Numbered from the stretch's first letter, positions 23,225 to 33,813 are shown. The stretch is DNA of 64,000 nt from Staphylococcus pseudoxylosus (GCF_003697915.1 NZ_RCVN01000008.1:124001-188000); one strand, 5' to 3'. The notes: generated by a model from the letters alone, not told the origin. Numbers and translations are program-made.

Positions 23225-24079
23225 ATGAAAATGTTGGAACAGTTGTTAAAAGATCACACAAAAAATATTATCATTTGTATATTAGGGGCGTTTGTAAGTG
23301 CTCTAGCGGTCAATTGCTTTATATTAGGATCTAATTTAGGTGACGGTGGAACAGTCGGTATATCGCTCGCATTAAAATATGCGTTTGGGTGGTCACCTGC
23401 ACTTACATCATTGATTATTAACACAATTGTTATTATTGTTGGTTGGAGGTTTTTAAGTACACGTACTGCAGTTTATACATTTATAGCGAATACAGCTATC
23501 TCTATCTTTTTAGATTTAACTAAAAACTTTAATACAGGAATAGATAATTTTGTTATAAATGCAACATTCGGTGGTGTTTTAGTCGGTGTTGGTATTGGAT
23601 TAGTTATTGCTGCAGGCGGTGTCATTGGTGGAACATCTGTAATCGCAAAAATGTTAAATAAATATTTAGATATAAAAACAGCCCAAGCTATTTTCGTATT
23701 AGATGGTTTAGTCGTACTATCTTTTCTTTTTGTGTTACCACTTATAAATGTGCTATTTACTATCATAATGCTATTTGTTACAGAAAGAGCGACTTCATTT
23801 ATAATTGAAGGATTTAATCCTAAAAAAGCAGTTACAGTTATTTCTAGTAAAAATGAAGTCATCAGTGACAGAATTAATAGTTTTACGGGTAGAGGCTCTA
23901 CTTTATTAAATGGTAAAGGTGGTTACGGTAAGCATGAAACGAGTATGTTATATGTCGTTGTTCCTCAATCACAAGTAACAAGAGTAAAAAAATTAGTAAA
24001 TGAAGAAGATGAAAATGCCTTTTTAGTTATTCACGATGTACGGGATGTGCTAGGAAATGGCTTTATCAACTTATCTTAA
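23225..24079 (+). CDS. YitT-family membrane protein (DUF161 + DUF2179)
   Basis: 284 residues. About five membrane segments fill residues 15-190, including LGDGGTVGISLALKY and AAGGVIGGTSVIAK. A C-terminal soluble DUF2179 domain follows (about 195-280, with GRGSTLLNGKGGYGKHETSMLYVVV). This is the YitT/YvjA architecture. The role is unproven; transport has been suggested. The ATG at 23225 follows AGAGGGGGA. It is monocistronic. Confidence 0.88.
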   Translation: MKMLEQLLKDHTKNIIICILGAFVSALAVNCFILGSNLGDGGTVGISLALKYAFGWSPALTSLIINTIVIIVGWRFLSTRTAVYTFIANTAISIFLDLTKNFNTGIDNFVINATFGGVLVGVGIGLVIAAGGVIGGTSVIAKMLNKYLDIKTAQAIFVLDGLVVLSFLFVLPLINVLFTIIMLFVTERATSFIIEGFNPKKAVTVISSKNEVISDRINSFTGRGSTLLNGKGGYGKHETSMLYVVVPQSQVTRVKKLVNEEDENAFLVIHDVRDVLGNGFINLS

Positions 24080-24228
24080 ATGATAATATTTTTTAAGATA
24101 CGCTAGTGAATTATGTTATTGATATGACTATAAAAGCATATTTAATCTTTTGATTTTTGTTTTGCTTTGTCGATTTTTTATGAAATATCCTTTATGCTAA
24201 TGATAAGAAGTATATAGGGGGTAAAATA

Positions 24229-24636
24229 ATGGCAATACCAAAAATCACAACTTTTTTAATGTTTAACGGTAACGCAGAAGAAGCAATAAATTTATATGTA
24301 AATACTTTTGAAGATGCTGAAATATTAGCATTGGTCCGTTATAGTGAAAGTGATAATGAGCCCACTGGGGCAGTGCAACATGCAATTTTTAGATTGAAAG
24401 ATCAAGTGTTTATGGCAATTGACAACATGAATGGCGTAGATATTGAAATGAATCCAGCAATGTCTTTATATGTAACTGTGGATAACCCAATTGAAATGGA
24501 AAGATTATTTAATAAATTGAAAAGTGGCGGTGCAATTTTAATGCCTAAAACAGAAATGCCACCTTTTAGAGAATTTGCGTGGATACAAGATAAATTTGGT
24601 GTGAATTTCCAATTGGCACTGCCAGAAAATAAATAA
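24229..24636 (+). CDS. PhnB-like VOC protein (3-demethylubiquinone methyltransferase-like fold)
   Basis: 135 residues, one PhnB/YjdN-type VOC module. The N-terminus KITTFLMFNGNAEEAINLYVN, the middle QHAIFRLKDQVFMAID and the C-terminus WIQDKFGVNFQLAL are typical. No catalytic role can be assigned; PhnB-like proteins include resistance and metabolic enzymes as well as orphans. The ribosome site is AGGGGG. It stands alone between yitT and a long intergenic region. Confidence 0.82.
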   Translation: MAIPKITTFLMFNGNAEEAINLYVNTFEDAEILALVRYSESDNEPTGAVQHAIFRLKDQVFMAIDNMNGVDIEMNPAMSLYVTVDNPIEMERLFNKLKSGGAILMPKTEMPPFREFAWIQDKFGVNFQLALPENK

Positions 24637-24949
24637 TCATAAACATAAGTGAATCAGTGATTCTATAAAAATAGTCTTATCATTTTTAAGATTTTGTTTC
24701 AGACACTGACTGTGAAAATAAATAAAGATTTTGATAGGGCATCTACTTTAAGATTTACTTTAAAATGATTAATCGTCTTATAAGAAGGTGTTTGATTTTG
24801 TGATAGCCACATCATTTGTGTTGTGAGAGTGAGAACTGAAGTTTCCATTGATAGTGTAAATTGAATCGTATTATCATCTTTATATAAAAGGTGCCTCGTT
24901 AATTTAGTTTAGCAGTGTTTATTAAATTAATCGCAAGGGCCTTATTTTT
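24637..24949. other. Intergenic region, nothing recognised
   Basis: AT-rich sequence after the PhnB-like gene. Short imperfect inverted repeats occur, but there is no gene with a ribosome site and no clear terminator. Confidence 0.5.
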
Positions 24950-25165
24950 TACTAAAACACATAATTTTTAACGATTTTGTAACGTGCCGACTCCTGCGGG
25001 AAGAGCGCTAGCCGAAGACTACAGGCTAAGGCAGTGCCCTTGGAAAGCGTGCACAAAAAAACTGCCAACAAAGTCGGAGACTTTGTCGACAGTCTGGGAC
25101 TAATCCGTTTTTTTAAAACGGATTAGTCCTTTATTTTGAGAATGGGTATTTATGTCCCAGACCCA
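24950..25165. repeat. GC-richer intergenic repeat and nested hairpins
   Basis: Sequence near 24980-25050 (GTGCCGACTCCTGCGGGAAG and onward) is clearly richer in G+C than its surroundings and looks like a dispersed staphylococcal intergenic element. Next to it is a minus-strand terminator (stem 25062-25075 with 25079-25092, T run of seven on the minus strand) that should end rqcH. A 15-bp perfect stem (25097-25111 with 25115-25129) follows. It is itself bracketed by GTCTGGGAC (25092-25100) and GTCCCAGAC (25154-25162). The outer and minus-strand stems share bases, so they are alternative folds. Confidence 0.7.
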
Positions 25166-25170
25166 TTATG

Positions 25171-26868
25171 CTATTTATCTTTTAATTGTTGAATGTGATC
25201 ATAATCTGGGGTAGCGTAAAGTGTTTTTTGATTGTCGTATGTTACGAAACCAGGTTTAGCACCTGAAGGTTTGTGAACATGTTTGATTTCAGTGTAATCA
25301 ACTGGTACTTGTGCAGAACTACCAGCTTTTGAAAAGTATGCTGATAACATTGCAGCTTCTTTAATTGTTTCTTCACTTGGATCATCGCTTAGAATGACAA
25401 CGTGTGAACCAGGGATATCTTTAGTGTGGAACCAAAGATGATGTTTTTTAGCTTGTTTATTAGTTAAATAATCGTTTTGTTTATTGTTTTTACCAACCAA
25501 GATTGTATCGCCATCTGTAGATGTATATGCTTGGATTTGCATTGTTTGTTTCTTTTTCTTCTTGCTTTGTTTACGCTGCTTCATAAATCCTTGATCAGCT
25601 AACTCGTCACGAATATCATCAATTTCATCGACAGAAATATGTGTAAGTTGTTGTTCGATACTTTCAAAGTACGTAATATTTTCTTTAGTTAATTGAATTT
25701 GATGTTGTAATTCGTGTTCACGCGTTTTTAATTTATTATATTTTTTATAATAATTTTGTGCGTTAACAGCAGGTGATTTTGTAGGATTAAGTGGTATCGT
25801 CACTTCTTCGCCATTATAATAATTAAGCGCAGTAAGTGATTCATCTCCCTGCTTAATACGATAGATATTAGCAGTTATAAGTTCGCCAAATAATTGTTGC
25901 TGCTCTTTTTCTTTGGTACCTTCACGTTCATCTATTAACTTACTTAATTTATTTTGAGACTTGTGAAGTTGTTGTTGAACAAATTTTACTAAGTCGTTGG
26001 CACGCTGTTTAACACGTTCTCTTTCTCCACGCGCATCATAATAGCGATCTAATAAATCATGAAGTGAGTCGTAAAGTACTATGTCATCATAGAACTGGTC
26101 TAATTTCATGAAATAGAAATCTTCTTTTCCAGATTCATGATTTTTATGGAAAACAGGTGTGGGCTCACCTTGAATTTCCTCGAGTACTTCATCAAAAGCT
26201 TCCGGTAAAGTTTGTGTCGTCATAAATTGTCTACGGTTTGCAATCTCATTTGTTATCAGCGGGCTAAAACCTTCGAAATGATTGAGCAATTGTCTCGCAA
26301 TTTTTCCACTATTAAAATCGATATATTTTAACGCTTCAGCACCAGAAATTTCAAAAGGATTAATTTTATTTTGAGTTGGAGGTGCTTCATATTGAAAGCC
26401 AGGCATAACTGTACGATATTGATTAGTATTTGGTGTTAAATGCTTAAACCCTTCAATAATTTTACGATTGTCATCTACTAATATTAAATTACTGTGTTTG
26501 CCCATAATTTCTAAAATGATTGTACGGTAAATTGTATCACCGATTTCGTCCTTACTTTGAACATCTATTTCTACACGTCTATCATTACCAATTTGTCTTA
26601 CTGCTTTAACAATACCACCTTCGATGTGTTTACGAAAAACACGGGCAAACATTGGTGGGTCAAATGGATTATCATATTTTTTATTTGTTAAATGCATTCT
26701 AGTAAAACTAGGATGGATAGAAAGTAGAAGCTGATGATTTTTACGATTTTGTCGAATAACGACTAACATCGTGTCGTTTTCGGGTTGATTTATTTTATGA
26801 ATTCTTCCATCTACTAGAAATTGAAGAGATTCCACTATTTTTCTAGTGAATAAACCATCATATGCCAT
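25171..26868 (-). CDS. rqcH: RqcH / NFACT-family ribosome quality control protein (FbpA-like)
   Basis: 565 residues: NFACT-N domain (about 1-170), helix-hairpin and long coiled coil (about 280-440), and NFACT-R domain (about 450-560, with TILVGKNNKQNDYLTNK and WFHTKDIPGSHVVI). RqcH binds obstructed 50S subunits with peptidyl-tRNA and recruits tRNA-Ala to add alanine tails. Such proteins were first annotated as fibronectin-binding. The ATG at 26868 is read on the minus strand, divergent from gmk. YlmH, a functional partner class in this pathway, is encoded at 3104-3874. Confidence 0.94.
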   Translation of the reverse strand: MAYDGLFTRKIVESLQFLVDGRIHKINQPENDTMLVVIRQNRKNHQLLLSIHPSFTRMHLTNKKYDNPFDPPMFARVFRKHIEGGIVKAVRQIGNDRRVEIDVQSKDEIGDTIYRTIILEIMGKHSNLILVDDNRKIIEGFKHLTPNTNQYRTVMPGFQYEAPPTQNKINPFEISGAEALKYIDFNSGKIARQLLNHFEGFSPLITNEIANRRQFMTTQTLPEAFDEVLEEIQGEPTPVFHKNHESGKEDFYFMKLDQFYDDIVLYDSLHDLLDRYYDARGERERVKQRANDLVKFVQQQLHKSQNKLSKLIDEREGTKEKEQQQLFGELITANIYRIKQGDESLTALNYYNGEEVTIPLNPTKSPAVNAQNYYKKYNKLKTREHELQHQIQLTKENITYFESIEQQLTHISVDEIDDIRDELADQGFMKQRKQSKKKKKQTMQIQAYTSTDGDTILVGKNNKQNDYLTNKQAKKHHLWFHTKDIPGSHVVILSDDPSEETIKEAAMLSAYFSKAGSSAQVPVDYTEIKHVHKPSGAKPGFVTYDNQKTLYATPDYDHIQQLKDK

Positions 26869-27024
26869 TACTATCAGCCACCTTATTTTTAGTCATTCAT
26901 CATATTGTAACATGGCAATAAGAAATCTTCATGGTCAAAGTTTGTCCTTTGCTATGCTATACAACTAATTAGAGATTGTGGTATCATTGTCTAATAATAG
27001 TAGAACAGTTTAGAGAGGTAGTAA

Positions 27025-27650
<626 letters not shown>

Positions 27651-27651
<1 letters not shown>

Positions 27652-27863
27652 TGTTACAACCACCATTAAACCAATTAACAGATAAAATAAACTCAAAATA
27701 CTTAGTAGCAACTACTGCTGCAAAACGTGCACGTGAATTGGATGAAAAACCTGAAACTGCATTATTAAATAAATATATTTCAAAAAAACCTGTAGGTAAA
27801 GCTTTAGAAGAAATTGCTGACGGTGAAGTTTTTCCTGACGAACTATTCCTAAAATCTTTCTAA
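27651..27863 (+). CDS. rpoZ: RNA polymerase omega subunit
   Basis: 70 residues. The conserved segment KYLVATTAAKRARELDE binds the beta' subunit C-terminus and helps RNA polymerase assembly. The PVGKALEEIADGEV block is typical. It is translationally coupled to gmk by a one-base overlap and followed by a terminator. Confidence 0.95.
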
Positions 27864-27928
27864 AAATAACAGACTTGAGATACGAGTATAGAACATATGC
27901 ATTTTGAAAGTGGAATTTTAAAGTGAGC

Positions 27929-27960
27929 CTGAGACATTAACAAATGTCTCAGGTTTTTTA
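27929..27960 (+). terminator. Terminator after gmk-rpoZ
   Basis: CCTGAGACATT pairs with AATGTCTCAGG over a three-base loop, followed by a run of T. Confidence 0.9.
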
Positions 27961-28298
27961 ATGATAAGGCCGAAACGCTAAATAAAGCACTGCTAATTTT
28001 CTTGTGCAAGAGATTTAGTGCGTAGCCTCTATCTAATTATCGAGCTAGCGGCACTTATACTTGAGTATTAGTTTAAACTGCTATTTTCAAGTAAAACTTT
28101 TTAACTATGATTCATCCTTTTACAGGTGTGGTAACGAAATTATTCTGGGAAAATAAGATTTCCGTCTCACTCTTTTTAATTTAGTTATTAATTTGTGTAT
28201 AATGATGAGTAATTAAAGTATTCTTAAAAGCTTAAACATTAAATTTAAATTTGGGCTTTCACATAAAATGTTGACTTAAAAAGTCATATTTAATTCAT
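27961..28298. other. Intergenic region between rpoZ and coaBC
   Basis: No gene is seen. The sequence carries short GC-richer patches near 28015-28050. A segment near 28150-28175 (AAGATTTCCGTCTCACTC) resembles one arm of the AGACAGAAAT-type terminators used elsewhere in the window. Confidence 0.4.
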
Positions 28299-28319
28299 TT
28301 GAAGGAGAATGACAATAAT

Positions 28320-29528
28320 ATGAAACGAATATTACTCGCTGTTACAGGTGGTATTGCGGCATATAAAGCGATCGATTTAACTAGTAAATTAACACAAGCA
28401 AATTATGATGTAAGAGTAATGCTTACTGATCATGCGCAAGAGTTTGTTACACCACTAGCGTTTCAAGCAATTGGTAGAAATCCAGTTTATACAAGTACTT
28501 TTAAAGAACAGAATCCAGAGGAAATACAACATGTTGCGCTAGGAGATTGGGCTGATGCCATTGTTGTTGCTCCAGCTACTGCAAATACAATTGCAAAATT
28601 AGCTAATGGCATTGCTGATGACATGGTGACTTCTACATTATTAGCTACTGAGACACCAAAGTTCATTGCGCCAGCTATGAATGTGCATATGTATGAAAAT
28701 CGTAGAACTCAACAAAATTTAGCGACTTTGAGTTCAGATGGTTACTATTTCCTAGAACCGGGTGAAGGCTTTTTGGCATGTGGTTATGTTGCAAAAGGTA
28801 GAATGGAAGAACCGTTACAAATCGTAGAGCGATTGAATCAATATTTTAATGAAGCGACGCAAAATCCGATTTATAAAAATAGCCGCTTTGAAGGCAAACG
28901 TGCGCTGATTACTGCTGGCCCTACAGTCGAAGAACTAGATCCTGTGCGTTATTTATCTAATCGCGCTTCAGGTAAAATCGGTTATGCGTTAGCAGAATCA
29001 CTTACAAAACGCGGTGCTATAGTTACACTTGTTACAGGACCAACTCATTTAACACCGCCAGCAAATGTAGAAGTAGTTCAAGTTCAAAGTGCAGAGGACA
29101 TGTTCCATGCAGTAAAAGCACGTTTCGAAAATCAAGACATTGTGTTTAAAGCAGCAGCAGTATCAGACTATGCGCCTGTAGATACACTTGAACATAAATT
29201 GAAAAAACAAGAAGGTACACTGTCAGTTTCATTTAAACGTACCCCTGATATTTTAAAGCATTTAGGTGAGCATAAAACACATCAATTTTTAGTAGGATTT
29301 GCAGCAGAAACACAAAATATAGCAGAATATGCTCAAAAGAAACTAAAAAATAAAAATGCTGATGTAGTCATTGCAAACAATGTAGGCGATAGAACCATTG
29401 GTTTTAGTTCAGATGATAATGACTACACAATGTACTATAAAACAGGTGATACGGTAGCGTTAGGAAAACATAAAAAAGTCGAATTAGCGGAGCACATACT
29501 GAATAGTTTAGAAACAAGGTGGCAATAA
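28320..29528 (+). CDS. coaBC: Bifunctional phosphopantothenoylcysteine decarboxylase / phosphopantothenate-cysteine ligase
   Basis: 402 residues. The flavin-dependent CoaC half (about 1-185) has VTGGIAAYKAIDL and VVAPATANTIAKLANGIADD, the active-site segment PAMNVHMYEN, and the substrate-lid motif LACGYVAKGRM. The CoaB half (about 190-402) begins RALITAGPTVEELDPVR and has SNRASGKIGYALAE and KAAAVSDYAP. Together they turn phosphopantothenate into 4'-phosphopantetheine for CoA. The ATG at 28320 is preferred; AAGGAG lies 13 bases ahead. priA follows after one base. Confidence 0.96.
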   Translation: MKRILLAVTGGIAAYKAIDLTSKLTQANYDVRVMLTDHAQEFVTPLAFQAIGRNPVYTSTFKEQNPEEIQHVALGDWADAIVVAPATANTIAKLANGIADDMVTSTLLATETPKFIAPAMNVHMYENRRTQQNLATLSSDGYYFLEPGEGFLACGYVAKGRMEEPLQIVERLNQYFNEATQNPIYKNSRFEGKRALITAGPTVEELDPVRYLSNRASGKIGYALAESLTKRGAIVTLVTGPTHLTPPANVEVVQVQSAEDMFHAVKARFENQDIVFKAAAVSDYAPVDTLEHKLKKQEGTLSVSFKRTPDILKHLGEHKTHQFLVGFAAETQNIAEYAQKKLKNKNADVVIANNVGDRTIGFSSDDNDYTMYYKTGDTVALGKHKKVELAEHILNSLETRWQ

Positions 29529-29529
29529 T

Positions 29530-31938
29530 ATGATAGCTAAGGTAATTGTTGATATACCTTCCAAGAGCGTTGACTTTACATTCGACTATATAATTCCTAC
29601 GAGATTACAGTCAATGGTTCAGGTTGGTATGCGAGTTATTGTTCCATTTGGGCCAAGAACCATTCAAGGTTATGTTATGCAAGTCACTGAGCAACCTGAT
29701 GGCAATATAGATATCGCAAAATTAAAAGAAATTAAAGAAATACAAGATATCAAACCAGAATTAACAGAAGAACTAATCCAATTAACTGAATGGTATAATA
29801 ATTACTTCGTTACTAAACGAATTTCAATGTTAGAAGTAATGTTGCCAAGTGCTATAAAGGCAAAATATACAAAAGTTTTTTCAATTGTAGATGCTGACGC
29901 TGTTCCTGAATCACTTTTAGTTAAGTTCGATAAGGATGGCCAATACCCTTATAAAGAAGCTCAGTATAATGATGATTTAGGCCAGATAGTACCATTGCTC
30001 AAGCAAGGTATAGTATCTGAAGTGACACTTTTATCTCAAAATGTGAGTAAAAAGAAGCAACGTGCCGTTAGCATTATTGAGGGGTTCGACTATGATAGCA
30101 TCTTAGGTTCATTGGAAAAATCTAAAAAACAGTACGATCTCTATGCTTATTTATTAGATGAACGTCACCATACGGTACTATTAAAAGATTTAGAAGAGAT
30201 GGGCTTTTCTAAATCGAGTATTGATACTTTAATGCGTAAAGGTTTTGTAGAAAAATATGACGCCATTGTGGAACGCGATCCCTTTGAAACACGTGTTTTT
30301 GAACAAGATCAAAAACAACAACTCACAGATGATCAACAAGAAGCTTATAAATCTATACTTGAAAGTATTCAGGCGCACCAACAACGTACTTATTTACTTC
30401 ATGGTGTCACTGGATCAGGAAAGACCGAGGTTTATTTACAAACGATTGAAGAAGTATTGAAATTAGGAAGACAAGCGATGATGTTAGTACCAGAAATTGC
30501 TTTGACACCTCAAATGGTCTTAAGGTTTAAAAGAAGATTCGGTGACGAAGTAGCAGTATTACATTCTGGTTTGTCTAAGGGTGAACGCTATGATGAATGG
30601 CAGAAAATTAGAGACGGTAAAGCGAGTGTAAGCGTAGGTGCAAGGTCAAGTGTTTTCGCGCCCTTTAAAAACTTAGGGATGATTATAATTGATGAAGAAC
30701 ATGAGTCTTCATACAAACAAGAAGATTACCCTAGGTATCAGGCAAGAGACATAGCCCAATGGCGCAGTCAGTATCATCAATGCCCATTAATTTTAGGGAG
30801 TGCAACACCAAGTCTTGAAACATATGCAAGGGCAGAAAAAGGCGTTTATGAATTGTTATCTCTACCCAATAGGGTAAATCAACAAGCATTGCCAGAAATT
30901 GAAATTGTCGATATGAGAACTGAACTTAGCTCTGGTAATCGTTCGATGTTTTCTGAGCAATTACGCAAATCTATACAACAAAGATTAGATAAAAACGAAC
31001 AAATCGTGTTATTCCTGAATCGAAGAGGATATGCTTCATTTATGTTATGTAGGGATTGTGGTCATGTGCCACAATGTCCAAATTGTGATATATCACTTAC
31101 TTATCATAAATCAACAGATCAACTTAAATGTCATTACTGTGGACATCAAGAAGTGCCTCCCAATAAATGCCCGAACTGTGAAAGTGAGCACATTAGGCAA
31201 GTAGGTACAGGCACGCAACGCGTCGAAGAGTTATTACAAGAAGCGTTCCAGGAAGCTCGTATTATACGTATGGATGTGGATACAACTTCAAGAAAAGGCG
31301 CACATGAAAAACTTTTAGATGATTTTGGAGCAGGTAAAGGAGATATTTTACTTGGTACACAAATGATTGCTAAAGGTTTAGATTTTCCTAATATTACATT
31401 AGTAGGCGTTTTAAATGCTGATACTATGTTGAATCTTCCTGATTTTAGAGCTAGTGAAAGAACGTATCAGTTATTAACTCAAGTTTCCGGTCGAGCTGGT
31501 AGACATGAAAAAGAAGGGGAAGTTATCATCCAGACATATAATCCAGAACATTATGCTATTAAAGATGTTCAAGCTAACGATTATACAGCTTTTTTTAATA
31601 AGGAAATGAATTATCGTAAAATGGGTAAATATCCACCTTATTTCTTTTTAATCAATTTTACCATTGCTCATAAAGAGATGAAAAAAGTTATGGAAGCATC
31701 GAAACATATTCATAAAATTTTGTTACAACATTTAACGGATAAAGCATTAGTACTTGGTCCATCACCAGCAGCTTTATCTCGTATCAACAATGAATACCGT
31801 TTTCAAATTTTAGTAAAATATAAAAGCGAACCTGCATTACATGAAGCACTAAAATATTTAGACGATTATTATCATGATCAATACTTAAAAGAGAAATTAT
31901 CCTTAAAGATTGATATAAATCCGCAAATGATGATGTGA
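29530..31938 (+). CDS. priA: Primosomal replication restart helicase PriA
   Basis: 802 residues. The N-terminal 3'-DNA-binding domain (about 1-110) is followed by an SF2 helicase core with GVTGSGKTEVYLQ (Walker A, about 292-304), IIIDEEHESSYKQ (DEEH box) and ILGSATPSLE. Paired cysteines form the zinc module CRDCGHVPQCPNC and CHYCGH. The SGRAGR motif VI is in TQVSGRAGRHEKEG. It rebuilds replisomes at stalled forks. The protein ends KIDINPQMMM, which looks like the natural end, so the prophage that follows does not truncate it. Confidence 0.97.
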   Translation: MIAKVIVDIPSKSVDFTFDYIIPTRLQSMVQVGMRVIVPFGPRTIQGYVMQVTEQPDGNIDIAKLKEIKEIQDIKPELTEELIQLTEWYNNYFVTKRISMLEVMLPSAIKAKYTKVFSIVDADAVPESLLVKFDKDGQYPYKEAQYNDDLGQIVPLLKQGIVSEVTLLSQNVSKKKQRAVSIIEGFDYDSILGSLEKSKKQYDLYAYLLDERHHTVLLKDLEEMGFSKSSIDTLMRKGFVEKYDAIVERDPFETRVFEQDQKQQLTDDQQEAYKSILESIQAHQQRTYLLHGVTGSGKTEVYLQTIEEVLKLGRQAMMLVPEIALTPQMVLRFKRRFGDEVAVLHSGLSKGERYDEWQKIRDGKASVSVGARSSVFAPFKNLGMIIIDEEHESSYKQEDYPRYQARDIAQWRSQYHQCPLILGSATPSLETYARAEKGVYELLSLPNRVNQQALPEIEIVDMRTELSSGNRSMFSEQLRKSIQQRLDKNEQIVLFLNRRGYASFMLCRDCGHVPQCPNCDISLTYHKSTDQLKCHYCGHQEVPPNKCPNCESEHIRQVGTGTQRVEELLQEAFQEARIIRMDVDTTSRKGAHEKLLDDFGAGKGDILLGTQMIAKGLDFPNITLVGVLNADTMLNLPDFRASERTYQLLTQVSGRAGRHEKEGEVIIQTYNPEHYAIKDVQANDYTAFFNKEMNYRKMGKYPPYFFLINFTIAHKEMKKVMEASKHIHKILLQHLTDKALVLGPSPAALSRINNEYRFQILVKYKSEPALHEALKYLDDYYHDQYLKEKLSLKIDINPQMMM

Positions 31939-32027
31939 AATATTGCTATAATTGGCTTAATACCAGTGTTTATAAGGATTTGTTAGGTTGTTAAAAATTA
32001 ACTAAGGGCAGAAAAAGGGCAGATAGT
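31939..32027. other. Prophage left junction (attL region)
   Basis: The chromosome-to-phage switch falls between the priA stop and the integrase stop. A palindrome GTTAAAAATTAAC (31990-32002) could be the core region. Two direct GGGCAGA copies (32006-32012 and 32017-32023) resemble integrase arm-type sites. The exact core cannot be set without attR, which is outside the window. Confidence 0.6.
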
Positions 32028-33233
32028 TTAACTTGGGATGTTTTCTAATTTCTCGGTTAACTGTTTGTCCATTTTTTCTGTTACATGAGTGTATATCTGA
32101 ATAGTAGTTTTTTCATCTGTATGTCCAACTCTTTTCATAATTGCTTTTAATGAAACATTCATTTCTACTAATAAACTAATATGCGTGTGTCTAAAAGTAT
32201 GCGATGTGACTTTTTTGTTTATTTTTAATGATTCTGCAGCATCTGCTAACTGCTTATTAATTTTATGGGTATACATGGGATTACCAGTTCTTGTAGTAAA
32301 TATGAATCCTCGATTTATATAACTATCATTCCATTGCAATAGTTTTTTGTTTTCTAATATAACTTTCTTTAAAATATTTATAGAACGTTCATTTATTGTA
32401 ATTTGTCTTTTTGAGCCCTTTGTTTTTGTTGTATCTTTATAACCATATCCGTTTTCATATTTAAGCCAATGTATCGTTCCATTTATATGAATAACTTTAT
32501 TTTTAAAATCAACATCATTTTCTTGTAAGGCTTGAAGTTCTCCAATCCTCATTCCTGTTAACGCTTGCAATTCTATTATACTAGCAACTAAAAAATTTAA
32601 CCTTTTATCTGAGTGCTTTTTATTCAATATGAAATCTCGTATTTGTAGTACTTGTTCCATTTCTAAATAGTTATACATTTTTTGTTCTTCTTTTTTTATA
32701 TCCTCAAGTGTTTTAGCTTTTTTAGGTATATCAATATCATCTAAAACATGTTTGTTTGTATAACTGTAATATTTCGTTGCGTAATTTAAAGCTTTTTTTA
32801 GATCATTTAATTGACGTCTTATTTGATTTTCAGAAAAGTTCTCAGAAAGCTCATTTATAAAGTTTTGAAGGTATTTTGAATCTAATTTTATTACAAGTAC
32901 TGACTTATCTATATATTTTTTTATATTTCTAATCCTCACTTCTAAATTAATCAAAGTGGTAAGCTTAAGACCTGATGTTTTTTTATGATATACAAACCAT
33001 TCGTCTAATAAATCATGAATTGTTAGTCTATCTAATTTAGTATTGTAATTATTAGCTAACTTAGCGTTTATTTTATCGTCTAATTGAAACATAGCCTCTT
33101 TCTGAGAAGCTTTAGTATCTTTATTCATTACAACACTAACTCTGCGCCATTTGTCTGTATATGGGTCCTTATACTTCTCGTAGAAGCGGTATTTAATTTT
33201 ACCTTCCTTATCTTTGAATTGTTCCGTCCACAT
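32028..33233 (-). CDS. int: Phage tyrosine-recombinase integrase
   Basis: 401 residues. An N-terminal AP2-like arm-binding domain (about 1-60) and a SAM-like core-binding domain (about 65-165) precede the catalytic domain. Catalytic residues are visible: Arg in ALTGMRIGELQAL, the HTFRHTH box (His and Arg), the GHTDEKTTIQIYTHV box (His and the nucleophile Tyr). It integrates and, with an excision factor, excises the phage. The gene points toward priA, as expected for an integrase next to attL. Confidence 0.96.
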   Translation of the reverse strand: MWTEQFKDKEGKIKYRFYEKYKDPYTDKWRRVSVVMNKDTKASQKEAMFQLDDKINAKLANNYNTKLDRLTIHDLLDEWFVYHKKTSGLKLTTLINLEVRIRNIKKYIDKSVLVIKLDSKYLQNFINELSENFSENQIRRQLNDLKKALNYATKYYSYTNKHVLDDIDIPKKAKTLEDIKKEEQKMYNYLEMEQVLQIRDFILNKKHSDKRLNFLVASIIELQALTGMRIGELQALQENDVDFKNKVIHINGTIHWLKYENGYGYKDTTKTKGSKRQITINERSINILKKVILENKKLLQWNDSYINRGFIFTTRTGNPMYTHKINKQLADAAESLKINKKVTSHTFRHTHISLLVEMNVSLKAIMKRVGHTDEKTTIQIYTHVTEKMDKQLTEKLENIPS

Positions 33234-33284
33234 AATTGATTTCTCCTTTTATTTTAGAACTTATGTTCGGTTAAAAAGTAAAAA

Positions 33285-33311
33285 AATATATAGGGCACAG
33301 TAGGGTGCCCT
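33285..33311 (-). terminator. Terminator for the lysogeny-module leftward transcript
   Basis: AGGGCAC (33292-33298) pairs with GTGCCCT (33305-33311). On the minus strand it runs into a T-rich stretch. It separates the downstream integrase from the leftward lysogeny genes. Confidence 0.75.
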
Positions 33312-33315
33312 GAAA

Positions 33316-33813
33316 TTACTTATTAGCTATTTGTTTTAATAGTTCAATAATTTCATCGTTTTGTTTGATTAATTTATCATTTTGAGCAATTTGTATAAAG
33401 TTTTGATTTTGCTGAGTTTGATAATAGTTATACATTGCTTGTTTTTCCATATTTAAAGTGAATGCACCTAACGCATGATAAAATTTATCAAAGTTAGCCA
33501 TAATATTTTGCTTAGTAAAGGCATCTGTCGTGGTTCTACTTGGATTATAAATACCTTGCGTAGCAAAAAATTTATCTAGAACTTCTTTATCTTTAATTAA
33601 ATTTTCGTCTTGATAATCTGGATTTATTTCTTGCATTTTCACTTGAATATTTTCATGAAACTCTCTTTTATTTAATTTATAAATTTTAATTAGTTCCTTT
33701 TTAGTATCAATTTCTAGATTTTCCCAAAAATCTTTAGCATCTGGATTTTTTCTAAACAATGCTTGTATTTCTGCATCGGTCATACTTTCTCTAAAACCTA
33801 ATTTTTCAGTCAT
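33316..33813 (-). CDS. Phage protein of unknown function, lysogeny region
   Basis: 165 residues starting MTEKLGFRESMTDAEIQALF. The start at 33813 has AAAGGAG upstream; the frame is open for 18 more codons but without a ribosome site. It is hydrophilic and largely helical, and the last 40 residues (QTQQNQNFIQIAQNDKLIKQ and onward) look like a Gln/Asn-rich coiled coil. It is transcribed leftward with immA and the repressor, so a role in lysogeny or superinfection immunity is possible. I do not recognise the family. Confidence 0.75.
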   Translation of the reverse strand: MTEKLGFRESMTDAEIQALFRKNPDAKDFWENLEIDTKKELIKIYKLNKREFHENIQVKMQEINPDYQDENLIKDKEVLDKFFATQGIYNPSRTTTDAFTKQNIMANFDKFYHALGAFTLNMEKQAMYNYYQTQQNQNFIQIAQNDKLIKQNDEIIELLKQIANK

